From assembly GCF_000383475.1 (NCBI RefSeq), contig NZ_KB911459.1, positions 1,254,467 to 1,318,466 on the forward strand: 64,000 bases of DNA, given 5' to 3'. Of this stretch, positions 20,051-29,596 are shown piece by piece. Within the stretch, counting starts at the first letter, position 1, and each line of letters begins with the position of its first letter. Position numbers and translations under genes: made by a program. The DNA is from Microbacterium sp. 11MF. Its GTDB lineage: Bacteria; Actinomycetota; Actinomycetes; Actinomycetales; Microbacteriaceae. The notes beneath the pieces were generated by a model. That model did not search any database. It was not told the origin of the DNA and saw only the letters and a program-made list of their open reading frames with translations.

Positions 20051-21970
20051 CTAACCACCGGATCCGGCAGTGACCGACCCGACGGCCAGATGCGAGTGGA
20101 TGCTGGAGGCCAGGCGCGGACCGATACCGGGAAGCTCCTGGATCTCCTCCGGGGTCGCCTGCTTCAACTTGCTGACCGATCCGAAGTGCCGGAGCAGCGC
20201 CTTGATACGCGCCTCCCCCAGGCCCGGGACCTCGGCCAGGACCGTGGTGATGTCACGCCCGCGCTTCTTGCGCTGATGCGTGATCGCGAAGCGGTGAGCC
20301 TCGTCGCGCAGGCGTTGCAGCAGGTACAGGGCCTCGGAGGACCGCGGGAGGATGACCGGGAAGTCGTCGTCCGGCAACCAGACCTCCTCGAGGCGCTTCG
20401 CGATCCCGCAGAGCGCGATCTCTTCGTGACCTGCGTCGCGCAGGGCCCGAGCGGCGGCCGCCACCTGCGGCTGGCCGCCGTCGACGAGGAGCAGCTGAGG
20501 ACGGTAGGCGAAGCGGGGCCGCTTGCGCGTGGTGTCCACCTCACCGTCAGCCATCGGGTCGATGGCCCCCTGCTCGGCCTCATCGCGGTCGATGTGGGCC
20601 AGACGCCGCATGAGCACCTGGTACATCGAGTCGGTGTCGTCGGTGGTCTCGCTGACCGAGAAGGAACGGTACTGATCCTTGCGGGGCAGGCCGTCCTCGA
20701 ACACCACCATCGAGGCGACCACACCCGTCCCCCCGAGGTGCGAGACGTCGAAGCACTCGATCCGCAGCGGCGCCTCGGACATCCCCAGCGCCTCCTGCAG
20801 ATCGGTGAGCGCCTTGGTGCGGGACGTGTAATCGCTCGTCCTGCGGGTCTTGTGGAGCATGAGCGCCTGCTGCGCGTTGAGGGTCGCCGTGCGCATAAGG
20901 TCCGCCTTCTGGCCGCGCTGCGCGATCTGGACGGCGACCTTCTTGCCGCGCCGGGACTGCAGCCACTCCTCGAGCTCCGCGGTGTCGTCGGGCAGAGTCG
21001 GGACGAGCACCTGACGCGGAATGTCCTCGGCCCCGGCGGCTCCGTACGCGCGCTGGAGGATCTGGTCGACCAGCTCCGGGCCGGAGATGTCGAGCTCCTT
21101 GTCGATCGTCGTCGCGCGCACGCCGCGCACCCGCCCGCCGCGGACGATGAAGTGCTGCACCGCCGCGGACAGCTCGTCCTCGGCGACACCGAAGAGATCG
21201 GCATCCGTGTCCTCACTGAGGACGAGCGCGCTGCGGTTGAGGACGGCGTCGAGGGCCTGCAGCTTGTCGCGGTACGAGGCCGCGGTCTCGTAGTCCATCG
21301 CGGCCGCCGCTTCGCGCATGCGCGCTTCCATCCGCTTCGTGTAGCGCTTGTCGCTGCCCGACATGAAGGCGATGAAGTCGTCGACGATCGCGCGATGCTC
21401 CTCGATGGTGACCTTCATCGAGCACGGGCCGCCGCATCGGCCGATCTGGCCGGGGAAGCACGGCCGCCCCGTCGCCATCGCCTTCTTGTACGACGAGTCA
21501 CTGCACGTGCGGATCGGGAACACCTTGATCAGCTGATCGATCGTGTCGTGGACCGCCCACACCTTGGGGTACGGGCCGAAGTACTTCGCACCACGGATGC
21601 GGCGGTTCCGTGTCACGATCACCCGCGGCGCCTCGTCGCCGAGAGTCACCGCCATGTACGGGTAGGACTTGTCGTCCTTGTACCGGACGTTGAACGGCGG
21701 CGAGTACTCCTGGATCCACGTGTACTCGAGTTGCAGTGAATCGATGTCGGTCGCCACGACCGTCCACTCGACCTTCGCGGCCGTCGTGACCATGCGCCGC
21801 GTGCGCTCGTGCAGCGTGTGCAGCGGGGCGAAGTAGTTCGACAGCCGCGCCCGCAGGTTCTTCGCCTTGCCGACGTACAGGATCCGGCCATCCGCGTCGA
21901 GGAACCGATAGACGCCGGGGTCGGTGGGGATCTCCCCCGGCTTCGGCTTGTACGGCAGGACGGACGCCAC
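20051..21970 (-). CDS. uvrC: UvrC, excinuclease ABC subunit C
   Basis: This 639-residue nuclease makes both incisions in nucleotide excision repair. The N-terminal GIY-YIG domain appears as [18 protein letters not shown] (first ~45 residues). A UVR motif lies near residues 205-240, the RNase H-like endonuclease domain follows ([20 protein letters not shown]), and helix-hairpin-helix repeats are at the C-terminus ([25 protein letters not shown]). The GTG start at 21970 comes one nt after the uvrA stop codon, so it is co-transcribed with uvrA and falls under the same putative damage promoter. Confidence 0.96.
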   Translation of the reverse strand: MASVLPYKPKPGEIPTDPGVYRFLDADGRILYVGKAKNLRARLSNYFAPLHTLHERTRRMVTTAAKVEWTVVATDIDSLQLEYTWIQEYSPPFNVRYKDDKSYPYMAVTLGDEAPRVIVTRNRRIRGAKYFGPYPKVWAVHDTIDQLIKVFPIRTCSDSSYKKAMATGRPCFPGQIGRCGGPCSMKVTIEEHRAIVDDFIAFMSGSDKRYTKRMEARMREAAAAMDYETAASYRDKLQALDAVLNRSALVLSEDTDADLFGVAEDELSAAVQHFIVRGGRVRGVRATTIDKELDISGPELVDQILQRAYGAAGAEDIPRQVLVPTLPDDTAELEEWLQSRRGKKVAVQIAQRGQKADLMRTATLNAQQALMLHKTRRTSDYTSRTKALTDLQEALGMSEAPLRIECFDVSHLGGTGVVASMVVFEDGLPRKDQYRSFSVSETTDDTDSMYQVLMRRLAHIDRDEAEQGAIDPMADGEVDTTRKRPRFAYRPQLLLVDGGQPQVAAAARALRDAGHEEIALCGIAKRLEEVWLPDDDFPVILPRSSEALYLLQRLRDEAHRFAITHQRKKRGRDITTVLAEVPGLGEARIKALLRHFGSVSKLKQATPEEIQELPGIGPRLASSIHSHLAVGSVTAGSGG

Positions 21971-21971
21971 C

Positions 21972-24857
21972 TCAGCCCGCCTTGCGCGCGGGCGCCACAT
22001 CCAAGAGCTCGGCGAGGAACTGACCCGTGTGGCTCTCGGGAACCGCCGCGACCTGCTCCGGCGTGCCCGTCGCGACGATCGTGCCGCCGCCGGACCCGCC
22101 CTCGGGGCCGAGGTCGATGACCCAGTCCGACGACTTGATGACGTCGAGGTTGTGCTCGATGACGAGGACCGAGTTGCCCTTGTCGACGAGGCTGTTCAGG
22201 ACTTCGAGCAGGCGCTGGACGTCCTCGAAGTGGAGACCCGTGGTCGGCTCGTCGAGCACGTAGATCGTCCTGCCGTTCGATCGACGCTGGAGTTCGGTGG
22301 CGAGCTTGACACGCTGAGCCTCGCCGCCCGAGAGCGTCGTCGCGGACTGCCCGAGCCGGACGTAGCCCAGGCCGACGTCGACGAGCGTCTTGAGGTACCG
22401 GTGGATCGCCTGGATCGGTTCGAAGAACTCGGCCGCCTCGGAGATCGGCATGTTGAGGACCTCGGCGATGTTCTTGCCCTTGTAGTGGACCGTCAGGGTG
22501 TCGCGGTTGTAGCGCTGGCCGTGGCACACCTCGCAGTCGACGTAGACGTCGGGCAGGAAGTTCATCTCGATCTTGATCGTGCCGTCGCCCGAGCACGCCT
22601 CGCAGCGTCCACCCTTGACGTTGAAGCTGAAGCGCCCCGGCTGGTAGCCGCGCGTCTTGGCCTCGGTCGTCTCGGCGAACAGCGACCTGATCCGGTCGAA
22701 GACGCCGGTGTACGTGGCCGGGTTCGAGCGGGGCGTCCGTCCGATGGGTGCCTGATCGACATGGACCACCTTGTCGAGGTGCTCGAGGCCGGTCACGCGG
22801 GTGTGCTTGCCGGCGACGCGACGCGCCCCGTTGAGCTTGGTCGCGAGGACTTCGTAGAGGATGCCGTTCACGAGAGACGACTTGCCCGACCCGCTCACCC
22901 CCGTGACGGCGGTCAGGACGCCCAGCGGGAAGTCCACCGTGACGTTCTGGAGGTTGTTCGCGCGCGCACCGACGACACGCAGCTGCCGGCCCTTGTCGAT
23001 CTTCCGACGCTTCTTCGGCATGGCGATCGCGCGGCGTCCGCTGAGGTAGGCGCCCGTGATGGACTCCTCGTCGGTCAGAAGCTGGTCGACGGGACCGGAG
23101 TGGACCACGTTGCCGCCTTCGACACCCGCGCGCGGGCCGATGTCGACGATCCAGTCGGCCGCGTGGATGGTCTCTTCGTCGTGCTCGACGACGACGAGCG
23201 TGTTCCCGAGACTCTTGAGTCGCACGAGCGTCTCGATGAGTCGACGGTTGTCGCGCTGGTGGAGTCCGATCGAGGGCTCGTCGAGGACGTAGAGCACCCC
23301 TGTCAGGCCGGAGCCGATCTGCGTCGCCAGACGGATGCGCTGCGCCTCACCACCCGAGAGCGAACCGGCGGCGCGACTGAGGCTCAGGTAGTTCAGTCCC
23401 ACCTGGATGAGGAAGTCGAGACGGGCGCGGATCTCGCGGAGCACCGCGGCCGCGATCGTCGCCTCGCGATCGGTGAGGGCCATGTCGGCGAAGAAGGCCT
23501 GCGCCTCGCCGAGGCTCAGGCGCGAGGCATCCGCGATCGAGTGTCCGTGGACGAGGACCGAGAGGACCTCGGGCTTGAGACGGTCGCCGTTGCAGACGGG
23601 GCACGGCACTTCGCGCAGGAACTCGGACCACCGCTGTCGCTGCGTGTCGGTCTCGGCCTGAGTGAACTGACGCTCGATGTAGGGGATCACGCCCTCGAAC
23701 CCGGACGCGTACCGCATCTCACGTCCGTAGCGGTTCTTCCACTTGACCGTGACCTTGTAGTTCTCGCCCGAGAGGACCGCGTCCTGGATGTCGGCGGGCA
23801 GGTCCTTCCACGGGGTGTCGAGGGAGAAGCCGAGGTCGTCGGCGAGCCCGACGAGCAGACGCTCGTAGTACTGGAACAGGCCCTTGCCCTGCGTCGTCCA
23901 CGGGACGATGACTCCCTCGGCGATGGAGAGCTCTTCGTCGCCGAGGAGCAGCTCGGTGTCGACGGACATACGCGTGCCCAGCCCGGAGCACGCCGGGCAG
24001 GCACCGAACGGTGCGTTGAACGAGAACGTCCGAGGCTCGATCTCGGTCAGCTGGAGCGGGTGGCCGTTCGGACAGGCCAGCTTCTCGCTGTAGCTCTGCC
24101 AGGCGTCGTCACCCTCTTCGTCGACGAAATTGACCTGCAGGATGCCGCCGGCCAGGCCGAGCGCCGTCTCCACCGAGTCGGTGACACGGGTCAGGATGTC
24201 GGGGCTCGCCACGAGGCGGTCGACGACGACGGCGATGTCGTGCTTGTAGCTCTTCTTCAGCGTCGGGGGCTCGGCCAGCTGCACGGCCTCGCCGTCGACG
24301 ATCGCGCGGGCGTAGCCCTTCGCCGACAGCTCCTTGAAGAGGTCGACGAATTCGCCCTTCTTCTGCGAGACGACGGGAGCGACGATCTGGTACCTCGTCC
24401 GCTCGGGCAGCTCCATGAGCTGATCGGCGATCTGCTGGACCGTCTGGCGCTGGATGCGCTCACCGCACTCGGGGCAGTGGGGCACGCCGACCCGCGCCCA
24501 CAGCAGTCGCATGTAGTCGTTGATCTCGGTGATCGTGCCCACCGTCGACCGAGGGTTCCGGTTGGTCGACTTCTGGTCGATCGAGACGGCAGGGCTGAGT
24601 CCTTCGATGAAGTCGACGTCCGGACGGTCCACCTGACCCAGGAACTGCCGCGCGTAGGAGCTGAGCGACTCGATGTACCGGCGCTGACCCTCGGCGAAGA
24701 TCGTGTCGAAGGCGAGGCTCGACTTGCCCGACCCGGACAGGCCGGTGAACACGACGAGCGAGTCGCGCGGGATCTCGAGGTCGACGTTCTTCAGATTGTG
24801 GACGCGAGCGCCGCGGACACTGAGTTTGGAGGCGTGGGGAACGGGGACGATGGGCAC
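21972..24857 (-). CDS. uvrA: UvrA, excinuclease ABC subunit A
   Basis: This 961-residue damage-recognition ATPase of nucleotide excision repair has two ABC modules, with Walker A motifs GLSGSGKSS near residue 31 and GVSGSGKSS near 655. The second zinc-binding module is [13 protein letters not shown]...CEVCHG, near 755-785; another Cys cluster CPECGER and CPACSG lies in the first half. Translation starts at GTG (24857). No Shine-Dalgarno is needed if the mRNA is leaderless, because a -10 element lies 6 nt upstream. A PafBC-type box sits 8 nt before that element. Confidence 0.97.
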   Translation of the reverse strand: MPIVPVPHASKLSVRGARVHNLKNVDLEIPRDSLVVFTGLSGSGKSSLAFDTIFAEGQRRYIESLSSYARQFLGQVDRPDVDFIEGLSPAVSIDQKSTNRNPRSTVGTITEINDYMRLLWARVGVPHCPECGERIQRQTVQQIADQLMELPERTRYQIVAPVVSQKKGEFVDLFKELSAKGYARAIVDGEAVQLAEPPTLKKSYKHDIAVVVDRLVASPDILTRVTDSVETALGLAGGILQVNFVDEEGDDAWQSYSEKLACPNGHPLQLTEIEPRTFSFNAPFGACPACSGLGTRMSVDTELLLGDEELSIAEGVIVPWTTQGKGLFQYYERLLVGLADDLGFSLDTPWKDLPADIQDAVLSGENYKVTVKWKNRYGREMRYASGFEGVIPYIERQFTQAETDTQRQRWSEFLREVPCPVCNGDRLKPEVLSVLVHGHSIADASRLSLGEAQAFFADMALTDREATIAAAVLREIRARLDFLIQVGLNYLSLSRAAGSLSGGEAQRIRLATQIGSGLTGVLYVLDEPSIGLHQRDNRRLIETLVRLKSLGNTLVVVEHDEETIHAADWIVDIGPRAGVEGGNVVHSGPVDQLLTDEESITGAYLSGRRAIAMPKKRRKIDKGRQLRVVGARANNLQNVTVDFPLGVLTAVTGVSGSGKSSLVNGILYEVLATKLNGARRVAGKHTRVTGLEHLDKVVHVDQAPIGRTPRSNPATYTGVFDRIRSLFAETTEAKTRGYQPGRFSFNVKGGRCEACSGDGTIKIEMNFLPDVYVDCEVCHGQRYNRDTLTVHYKGKNIAEVLNMPISEAAEFFEPIQAIHRYLKTLVDVGLGYVRLGQSATTLSGGEAQRVKLATELQRRSNGRTIYVLDEPTTGLHFEDVQRLLEVLNSLVDKGNSVLVIEHNLDVIKSSDWVIDLGPEGGSGGGTIVATGTPEQVAAVPESHTGQFLAELLDVAPARKAG

Positions 24858-24863
24858 CGGTCA

Positions 24864-24886
24864 ATCCTAGGTTGGGCCACCGACAC
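24864..24886 (-). promoter_or_regulatory. PafBC-type (RecA-independent) DNA-damage promoter of uvrA
   Basis: On the minus strand this reads GTGTCGGTG, 8 nt, TAGGAT, then 6 nt to the GTG start codon of uvrA. The published mycobacterial RecA-independent promoter consensus is TTGTCRGTG-N8-TAN3T, so the match is nearly complete (first T replaced by G). The position implies a leaderless transcript. Confidence 0.82.
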
Positions 24887-24911
24887 GGGCTCCGGTCTTC
24901 GCTCCGGGCGA

Positions 24912-25355
24912 TCAGTCCGCTACCGTCGCCCGCCCTCCGGCGAAGGGCTGCAGGCCGTCACGGAGACGCGCCACGTCGTCGATGCCGAGCCCGACCCGCT
25001 CCATGATCTGTCGGGGCACGTCGAGGGCGCGTTCGCGCAGCGCACGTCCGTCCTCGGTCAGCTCGATGTCGAGGACGCGCTCATCGCTCGTGCGGCGTCG
25101 ACGGGCGACACGCCCCTGCGATTCGAGGCGCTTGATCGTCGGGGAGAGACTCGCCGGCTCGACGGCGAGGGTCGAGGCCAACTCCCCCAGCGACTGGGGC
25201 GCCTTCTCCCACAGTGCGAGCATCACGAGGTACTGCGGATGGGTGAGGCCGAGCGGTTCGAGAACCGGCCGGTAGATCGACACGACGTTCCGCGCCGCCG
25301 TCACGATCGCGAAGCAGAGCTGGCTCTCCAGCTTCAGCACGTCTTCGTCCATCAT
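24912..25355 (-). CDS. MarR-family regulator, OhrR-like
   Basis: This 147-residue winged-helix repressor is of the MarR family. The N-terminal LESQLCFAIVTAAR keeps the cysteine that OhrR proteins use to sense organic hydroperoxides. LGLTHPQYLVMLALWE and the wing RLESQGRVARRRRTSDERV match the OhrR branch. No ohr peroxidase gene is adjacent in this window, so the target is unclear. The ATG at 25355 has GGGAG 8 nt upstream; the next codon is also ATG. The palindrome at 25371-25392 lies in the divergent control region and is a likely autoregulatory operator. Confidence 0.88.
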   Translation of the reverse strand: MMDEDVLKLESQLCFAIVTAARNVVSIYRPVLEPLGLTHPQYLVMLALWEKAPQSLGELASTLAVEPASLSPTIKRLESQGRVARRRRTSDERVLDIELTEDGRALRERALDVPRQIMERVGLGIDDVARLRDGLQPFAGGRATVAD

Positions 25356-25370
25356 GGTCCTCACTCCCCT

Positions 25371-25392
25371 AATAGTTAGTACACTAATCATT
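25371..25392. promoter_or_regulatory. Probable MarR/OhrR operator with overlapping leaderless promoter
   Basis: This is an imperfect 22-nt palindrome (8 of 10 positions per half-site; core TTAGT-AC-ACTAA) in a short AT-rich stretch between divergent genes. A TACACT -10 hexamer for the plus-strand gene (25380-25385) lies inside it, 7 nt before the ATG. Regulator binding would block this promoter and probably the regulator's own. Confidence 0.7.
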
Positions 25393-25629
25393 ATGAACGA
25401 GGAACGGGAATCACGGCCGCCGCTGCGTCAGCGGATTCGGGCCGCCGGCGGGTTCTACTCGTGGTGGAACAGCCGCCTCATCCGTTACGCCGGTCCCGCG
25501 TCGGTGGGTCCGTACGAGAGCGAGCCGGAGCCGGTCCGCACGGAGCGCGCCTGCCCCCTGTGCGGGCAGCCGATGTCGCAGCACACGTTCGACCGCTCCG
25601 GCGAGCGCCCCCTCATGCACTGCCCCTGA
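25393..25629 (+). CDS. Small zinc-ribbon-like protein, unknown function
   Basis: This 78-residue protein has a basic, aromatic N-terminal half (RAAGGFYSWWNSRLIRYAGP) and a C-terminal CPLCGQPMSQH followed 14 residues later by HCP. That arrangement suggests a single treble-clef or zinc-ribbon site. The start was set at 25393 because the -10 element TACACT lies 7 nt upstream and the operator ends there, implying a leaderless mRNA; an earlier start at 25354 would run through the operator. It is divergent from the MarR gene and is probably its target. It converges with uvrB. The family is not recognised. Confidence 0.72.
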   Translation: MNEERESRPPLRQRIRAAGGFYSWWNSRLIRYAGPASVGPYESEPEPVRTERACPLCGQPMSQHTFDRSGERPLMHCP

Positions 25630-25640
25630 TCGGCGTGGGA

Positions 25641-25660
25641 GCCGGTCAGGCGTGACCGGC
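25641..25660. terminator. Short hairpin at the 3' ends of the zinc-ribbon gene and uvrB
   Basis: A perfect 8-bp stem GCCGGTCA/TGACCGGC closes a GGCG loop. It spans the uvrB stop region and lies 12 nt after the small plus-strand gene. A T tract is lacking. Confidence 0.45.
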
Positions 25661-27727
25661 CCGCTCCATCGCCCGCAGCTCCTTCTTGAGGTCTTGGACC
25701 TCGTCGCGAAGCCGGCCGGCGAGTTCGAACTTGAGCTCGTCCGCCGCCGCGAGCATCTGGCGGGTGAGGTCCTCGATGGTCGCCTCGAGCTGGTTCGCCC
25801 CCTCGGCGGCGATGCCTTCGCGCCGCAGCTGCGGGGTCGGGCTCTTGCCCTTGCCCGACTTCGTCTTGCTCCTGCCGCGGCTGTCCATCATGTCGCGCGT
25901 GTCACTCGCCTCTCGCGCGAGGGCGTCGGTGATGTCGGCGATCTTCTTGCGCAGCGGCTGCGGATCGATGCCGTGCTCGAGGTTGTAGGCGATCTGCTTC
26001 TCGCGGCGACGTTCGGTCTCGTCGATGGCGGCGGCCATCGAATCGGTGATCTTGTCGGCGTACATGTGCACCTCACCCGACACGTTTCGCGCCGCACGAC
26101 CGATCGTCTGAATGAGGGACGTGCCGGACCGGAGGAAGCCCTCCTTGTCGGCATCCAGGATCGCCACGAGTGACACCTCCGGAAGGTCGAGACCTTCACG
26201 CAGGAGGTTGATGCCGACCAGCACGTCGTAGACACCCTGACGCAGCTCGGTCAGCAGCTCGACGCGGCGGAGCGTGTCGACATCGGAGTGGAGATAACGC
26301 ACGCGCACGCCGTGCTCCCCGAGGAAGTCGGTGAGCTCCTCGGCCATCTTCTTCGTGAGCGTCGTCACGAGGATGCGCTCGTCCTTCTCGACGCGGATGC
26401 GGATCTCCTCGAGCAGGTCGTCGATCTGCCCCTTGGACGGCTTGACGATGATCTCGGGGTCGATGAGACCCGTCGGTCGGATGATCTGCTCGACCACGCC
26501 GTCGGCGATGCCCATCTCGTACTTCCCCGGAGTCGCGGAGAGGTAAACCGTCTGCCCGATGCGCTGCTTGAACTCGTCGAAGCGCAGCGGACGGTTGTCC
26601 ATCGCGCTCGGCAGCCGGAAGCCGTGGTCGACGAGGGTGCGCTTGCGGGAGGCGTCCCCCTCATACATGGCACCGATCTGCGGCACGGTGACGTGGGATT
26701 CGTCGATCACCAGCAGGAAATCGTCCGGGAAGAAGTCGAGAAGCGTGTGCGGAGCCTCCCCCGGCATCCGGCCGTCGATGTGCCGCGAGTAGTTCTCGAT
26801 GCCGGAGCAGAAGCCGAGCTGCTGCAGCATCTCGAGGTCGAACGTCGTGCGCATGCGCAGACGCTGCGCCTCGAGCAGCTTGCCCTGCGATTCGAACTCC
26901 TTGAGCCGCTCCTCGAGTTCGTGCTCGATCGTGCCGATCGCCCGTTGCACGGTGTCGGTGCCGGCGACGTAGTGGGATGCGGGGAAGATCGGCACGCTGT
27001 CGAGCTTCTGCACGACATCGCCGGTGAGCGGATGCAGCATGTACAGGGCTTCGATCTCGTCGCCGAACAGCTCGATCCGCACGGCGAACTCCTCGTACAC
27101 CGGGATGATCTCGATGGTGTCGCCGCGCACGCGGAAGTTGCCGCGGGAGAAATCGACGTCGTTGCGGTTGTACTGCATCGCGATGAACTTGCGGATGAGG
27201 GCATCGCGGTCATACCGCTCCCCCACCTGCAGCGCGACCATCGCGCGGAGGTACTCCTCAGGGGCGCCGAGGCCGTAGATGCACGAGACGGTGGACACCA
27301 CGACCACGTCGCGCCGACTCAGCAGCGAGTTCGTCGTCGAGTGGCGCAGGCGCTCGACCTCGGCGTTGATGGAGGAGTCCTTCTCGATAAAAGTGTCCGT
27401 CTGCGGGACGTAGGCCTCGGGCTGGTAGTAGTCGTAGTAGCTGACGAAGTACTCGACGGCGTTGTTCGGCAGGAGGTCGCGGAACTCGTTCGCGAGCTGC
27501 GCCGCCAGCGTCTTGTTGTGCGCCATCACGAGGGTCGGCCGCTGCACCTGCTCGATGAGCCACGCTGTGGTGGCGGACTTTCCGGTACCGGTGGCTCCGA
27601 GCAGGACGACGTCGGTCTCGCCCGCGTTGATGCGCGCGGCGAGGTCGGCGATCGCCTGCGGCTGGTCGCCGCTCGGGACGTACTCGCTGATGACCTCGAA
27701 CGGCCGGACGGATCGCGTGGTCTGCAT
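25646..27727 (-). CDS. uvrB: UvrB, excinuclease ABC subunit B
   Basis: This 693-residue helicase-like repair protein verifies damage handed over by UvrA and recruits UvrC. Walker A GATGTGKS is near residue 48, the beta-hairpin segment [14 protein letters not shown] near 95-108, DEAD-like VIDESHVT near 345, and the C-terminal UVR domain ([20 protein letters not shown]) near 648-667. The start at 27727 is fixed by a -10 element 6 nt upstream; the open frame continues upstream through that promoter. A PafBC-type box lies 8 nt before the -10. Confidence 0.97.
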   Translation of the reverse strand: MQTTRSVRPFEVISEYVPSGDQPQAIADLAARINAGETDVVLLGATGTGKSATTAWLIEQVQRPTLVMAHNKTLAAQLANEFRDLLPNNAVEYFVSYYDYYQPEAYVPQTDTFIEKDSSINAEVERLRHSTTNSLLSRRDVVVVSTVSCIYGLGAPEEYLRAMVALQVGERYDRDALIRKFIAMQYNRNDVDFSRGNFRVRGDTIEIIPVYEEFAVRIELFGDEIEALYMLHPLTGDVVQKLDSVPIFPASHYVAGTDTVQRAIGTIEHELEERLKEFESQGKLLEAQRLRMRTTFDLEMLQQLGFCSGIENYSRHIDGRMPGEAPHTLLDFFPDDFLLVIDESHVTVPQIGAMYEGDASRKRTLVDHGFRLPSAMDNRPLRFDEFKQRIGQTVYLSATPGKYEMGIADGVVEQIIRPTGLIDPEIIVKPSKGQIDDLLEEIRIRVEKDERILVTTLTKKMAEELTDFLGEHGVRVRYLHSDVDTLRRVELLTELRQGVYDVLVGINLLREGLDLPEVSLVAILDADKEGFLRSGTSLIQTIGRAARNVSGEVHMYADKITDSMAAAIDETERRREKQIAYNLEHGIDPQPLRKKIADITDALAREASDTRDMMDSRGRSKTKSGKGKSPTPQLRREGIAAEGANQLEATIEDLTRQMLAAADELKFELAGRLRDEVQDLKKELRAMERAGHA

Positions 27728-27733
27728 GGATCC

Positions 27734-27756
27734 AGCGTAGGCCGGGGTCCCGACAC
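27734..27756 (-). promoter_or_regulatory. PafBC-type (RecA-independent) DNA-damage promoter of uvrB
   Basis: On the minus strand: GTGTCGGGA, 8 nt, TACGCT, then 6 nt to the uvrB ATG. It shares the wider block GAGCC-S-GTGTCGG with the uvrA promoter. The last two bases of the box differ from the TTGTCRGTG consensus. Confidence 0.75.
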
Positions 27757-27788
27757 CGGCTCCGGCGTTCGCCGTCGGCGTGGGCGGG

Positions 27789-28385
27789 TCAGGCCGTGAG
27801 GCGGGCCCAGAGGTCATCGGTCTGCGCGAGCGTCTCGTCGATCGAGCCCGCCGTGTCGATGACGACGTCCGCGATCGCCAGACGCCGCGCGTCGTCGACT
27901 TGCGCCGCCAGCCTCGCGTCCGCCTCCGCCTCTGTCATCCCACGAAGGGAGATCAGCCGTTCCCGGCGGAGCGCGGCGGGTGCGTGGGCGACGACGATCA
28001 GCTCCCAGGGGTCCTCCGCGCGAGCCTCGAGCAGGAGCGGCACGTCGTAGACCACGACGGCTCGCGGGTCGGCGTCGACCGCAGCGCGGAAGCGCCGTGC
28101 CGACTCCTCGCGCACGGCGGGGTGCACGATCGCGTTGAGTCGAGCCACGGCATCCGGATCACCGAAGACCCGAGAGGCGAGGCCTGCACGGTCGAGCTCG
28201 CCCGCCGCTGTCAGCACGTCCGGCCCGAACTCCGCCGCGATCGCGTCGAGGACCGGAGAGCCGGGCTGTTGAACGTCCCGGACGATCGCATCCGCGTCGA
28301 CGACGACCGCCCCGCGCTCGGCCAGCCGGCGAGCGATGGTGGACTTCCCCGATGCGATTCCGCCGGTCAACGCGATGAGTGGCAC
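27789..28385 (-). CDS. coaE: Dephospho-CoA kinase
   Basis: This 198-residue P-loop kinase performs the last step of coenzyme A synthesis, phosphorylating the 3' hydroxyl of dephospho-CoA. The N-terminal [16 protein letters not shown] contains the Walker A motif, and [12 protein letters not shown] and [12 protein letters not shown] are the substrate-binding motifs. The start is GTG at 28385. The length is typical of the kinase alone, without the C-terminal fusion seen in mycobacteria. It lies 61 nt upstream of the uvrB start on the same strand. Confidence 0.95.
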   Translation of the reverse strand: MPLIALTGGIASGKSTIARRLAERGAVVVDADAIVRDVQQPGSPVLDAIAAEFGPDVLTAAGELDRAGLASRVFGDPDAVARLNAIVHPAVREESARRFRAAVDADPRAVVVYDVPLLLEARAEDPWELIVVAHAPAALRRERLISLRGMTEAEADARLAAQVDDARRLAIADVVIDTAGSIDETLAQTDDLWARLTA

Positions 28386-28408
28386 CCCTCGAGGATGCCA
28401 CGGACCGC

Positions 28409-29596
28409 CTACGTCAGGTGAGAGCGCGCCTGATCCAGTCCGCCGAAGAGGACGGATGCCTCGAGGCTCCGCGACGCGCGCACCGCGGCGCCGCGCGCCG
28501 ACTCCATCAGCACGTCCGTGTCATAGCCGACGGTCTCGGTCAGTCCGATGCCGACACCGACGACGGGCAGGAGTCCGGTCGGATTGCCGGCGAGGTCGTC
28601 GATGCAGCCGCGGTAGATCACCGCGCCCTGACGACGCGCATCGGCCGCGGTACTGGCGACACCGCAGACCGCCAGTGTGGAATCGCCGTCCTCGCCCACG
28701 AACGCCGAGGCCGGCGCGTGTCGACGCACGGACCGGCGCCATTGGGCGGCGAGCTCGTCGGCGGCATCGGATCCGAAGGCGGCCGCCATCTCGTCGAGTC
28801 CGTCGACATGGACGACGATCACGCTGACGAGTTCCTGACGCCACCCGGCTCGCTCCGCCATGTCGCGAAGCGCGTCGCGGTAGGTCCGGCCGAGCAGGAT
28901 GCCGTCGGAGGCCACGCCGTTCTCGCTGAGCCATTCGTAACGCTGCGTCGCACTCTTGGTCGCGCGCAGGGTCGAGGTGACGACGACCGCGACCATGGTC
29001 AGGACGACCGTCGCGATGTTCGCCGAGATGGAACCGAACCAGGTCTGGAAGAACACGCCCTCCGGCCCGTCGATGACGAAGCAGAGGAGCCGGGCGGCGT
29101 AGTACGCGGCTGCGGCGAAGAGGACACCTGTGAGCAGCTTCGCATTGCCGATGCGTCCCATGGGCCTTCGCAGCGCCTCCCAGCCACCCGCGAGGAAGAA
29201 CAGCACGATGTGGGCGGCCATGACGGTCCACCCGCCCCATGCTCCATCGACCGGAACGCGGATGACGGCCGCCAGGAACGTCGTCACCGCGAGGACGCCG
29301 ACGACCACCGACGGCCACGTGATGGGGCGGTCGTTGAAGCGTCGATTGCCGAGCCACATGAACGCCGGAGTGAGGACGAATGCGGAGTTCCCGATCGCGA
29401 TGGCGATCTCGCCCCCGATGCCGGCAGCCCAGGAGATGTACGCGAAGGCGGTCGCCGTGCCGCACAGGTACGCGACTGCCCACAGCCGGCCCGCGCCCGC
29501 GTCGCGCCGTCGCAGGGTCTCGATGACGAAGATGCCCGTCGCCACGAACGCGACCAGAGCCGTCATGACGGTCACCGAGAAGAGGTCGAGCTTCAT
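28409..29596 (-). CDS. Membrane protein with degenerate GGDEF-like domain
   Basis: This 395-residue protein has six or seven hydrophobic segments in residues 5-220 and a cytoplasmic C-terminal domain of about 150 residues. That domain has the outline of a diguanylate cyclase fold: [18 protein letters not shown] near 260, then [14 protein letters not shown] where GGDEF should be, and [10 protein letters not shown] near 350. The catalytic GGDEF is replaced by GEDGD, and the usual inhibitory RxxD site is not evident, so cyclase activity is unlikely. The ATG overlaps the stop codon of the upstream histidine kinase gene (ATGA), so the two are translationally coupled and probably work together. The domain call rests on fold-like spacing only. 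Confidence 0.65.
   Translation of the reverse strand: MKLDLFSVTVMTALVAFVATGIFVIETLRRRDAGAGRLWAVAYLCGTATAFAYISWAAGIGGEIAIAIGNSAFVLTPAFMWLGNRRFNDRPITWPSVVVGVLAVTTFLAAVIRVPVDGAWGGWTVMAAHIVLFFLAGGWEALRRPMGRIGNAKLLTGVLFAAAAYYAARLLCFVIDGPEGVFFQTWFGSISANIATVVLTMVAVVVTSTLRATKSATQRYEWLSENGVASDGILLGRTYRDALRDMAERAGWRQELVSVIVVHVDGLDEMAAAFGSDAADELAAQWRRSVRRHAPASAFVGEDGDSTLAVCGVASTAADARRQGAVIYRGCIDDLAGNPTGLLPVVGVGIGLTETVGYDTDVLMESARGAAVRASRSLEASVLFGGLDQARSHLT

Noticed and set aside
21924..25379. Plus-strand open frame of about 1150 codons opposite uvrA
   Set aside because: Same high-GC antisense artefact; uvrA on the minus strand has complete motifs.
24912..25392. Earlier start of the MarR gene at 25391
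   Set aside because: It would place the start inside the operator palindrome; the ATG pair at 25352-25355 has a proper GGGAG site and fits the family length.
25641..25660. Attachment site or mobile-element end suggested by the perfect inverted repeat
   Set aside because: It is a short hairpin between converging genes with no partner repeat or integrase, best explained as a transcription end.
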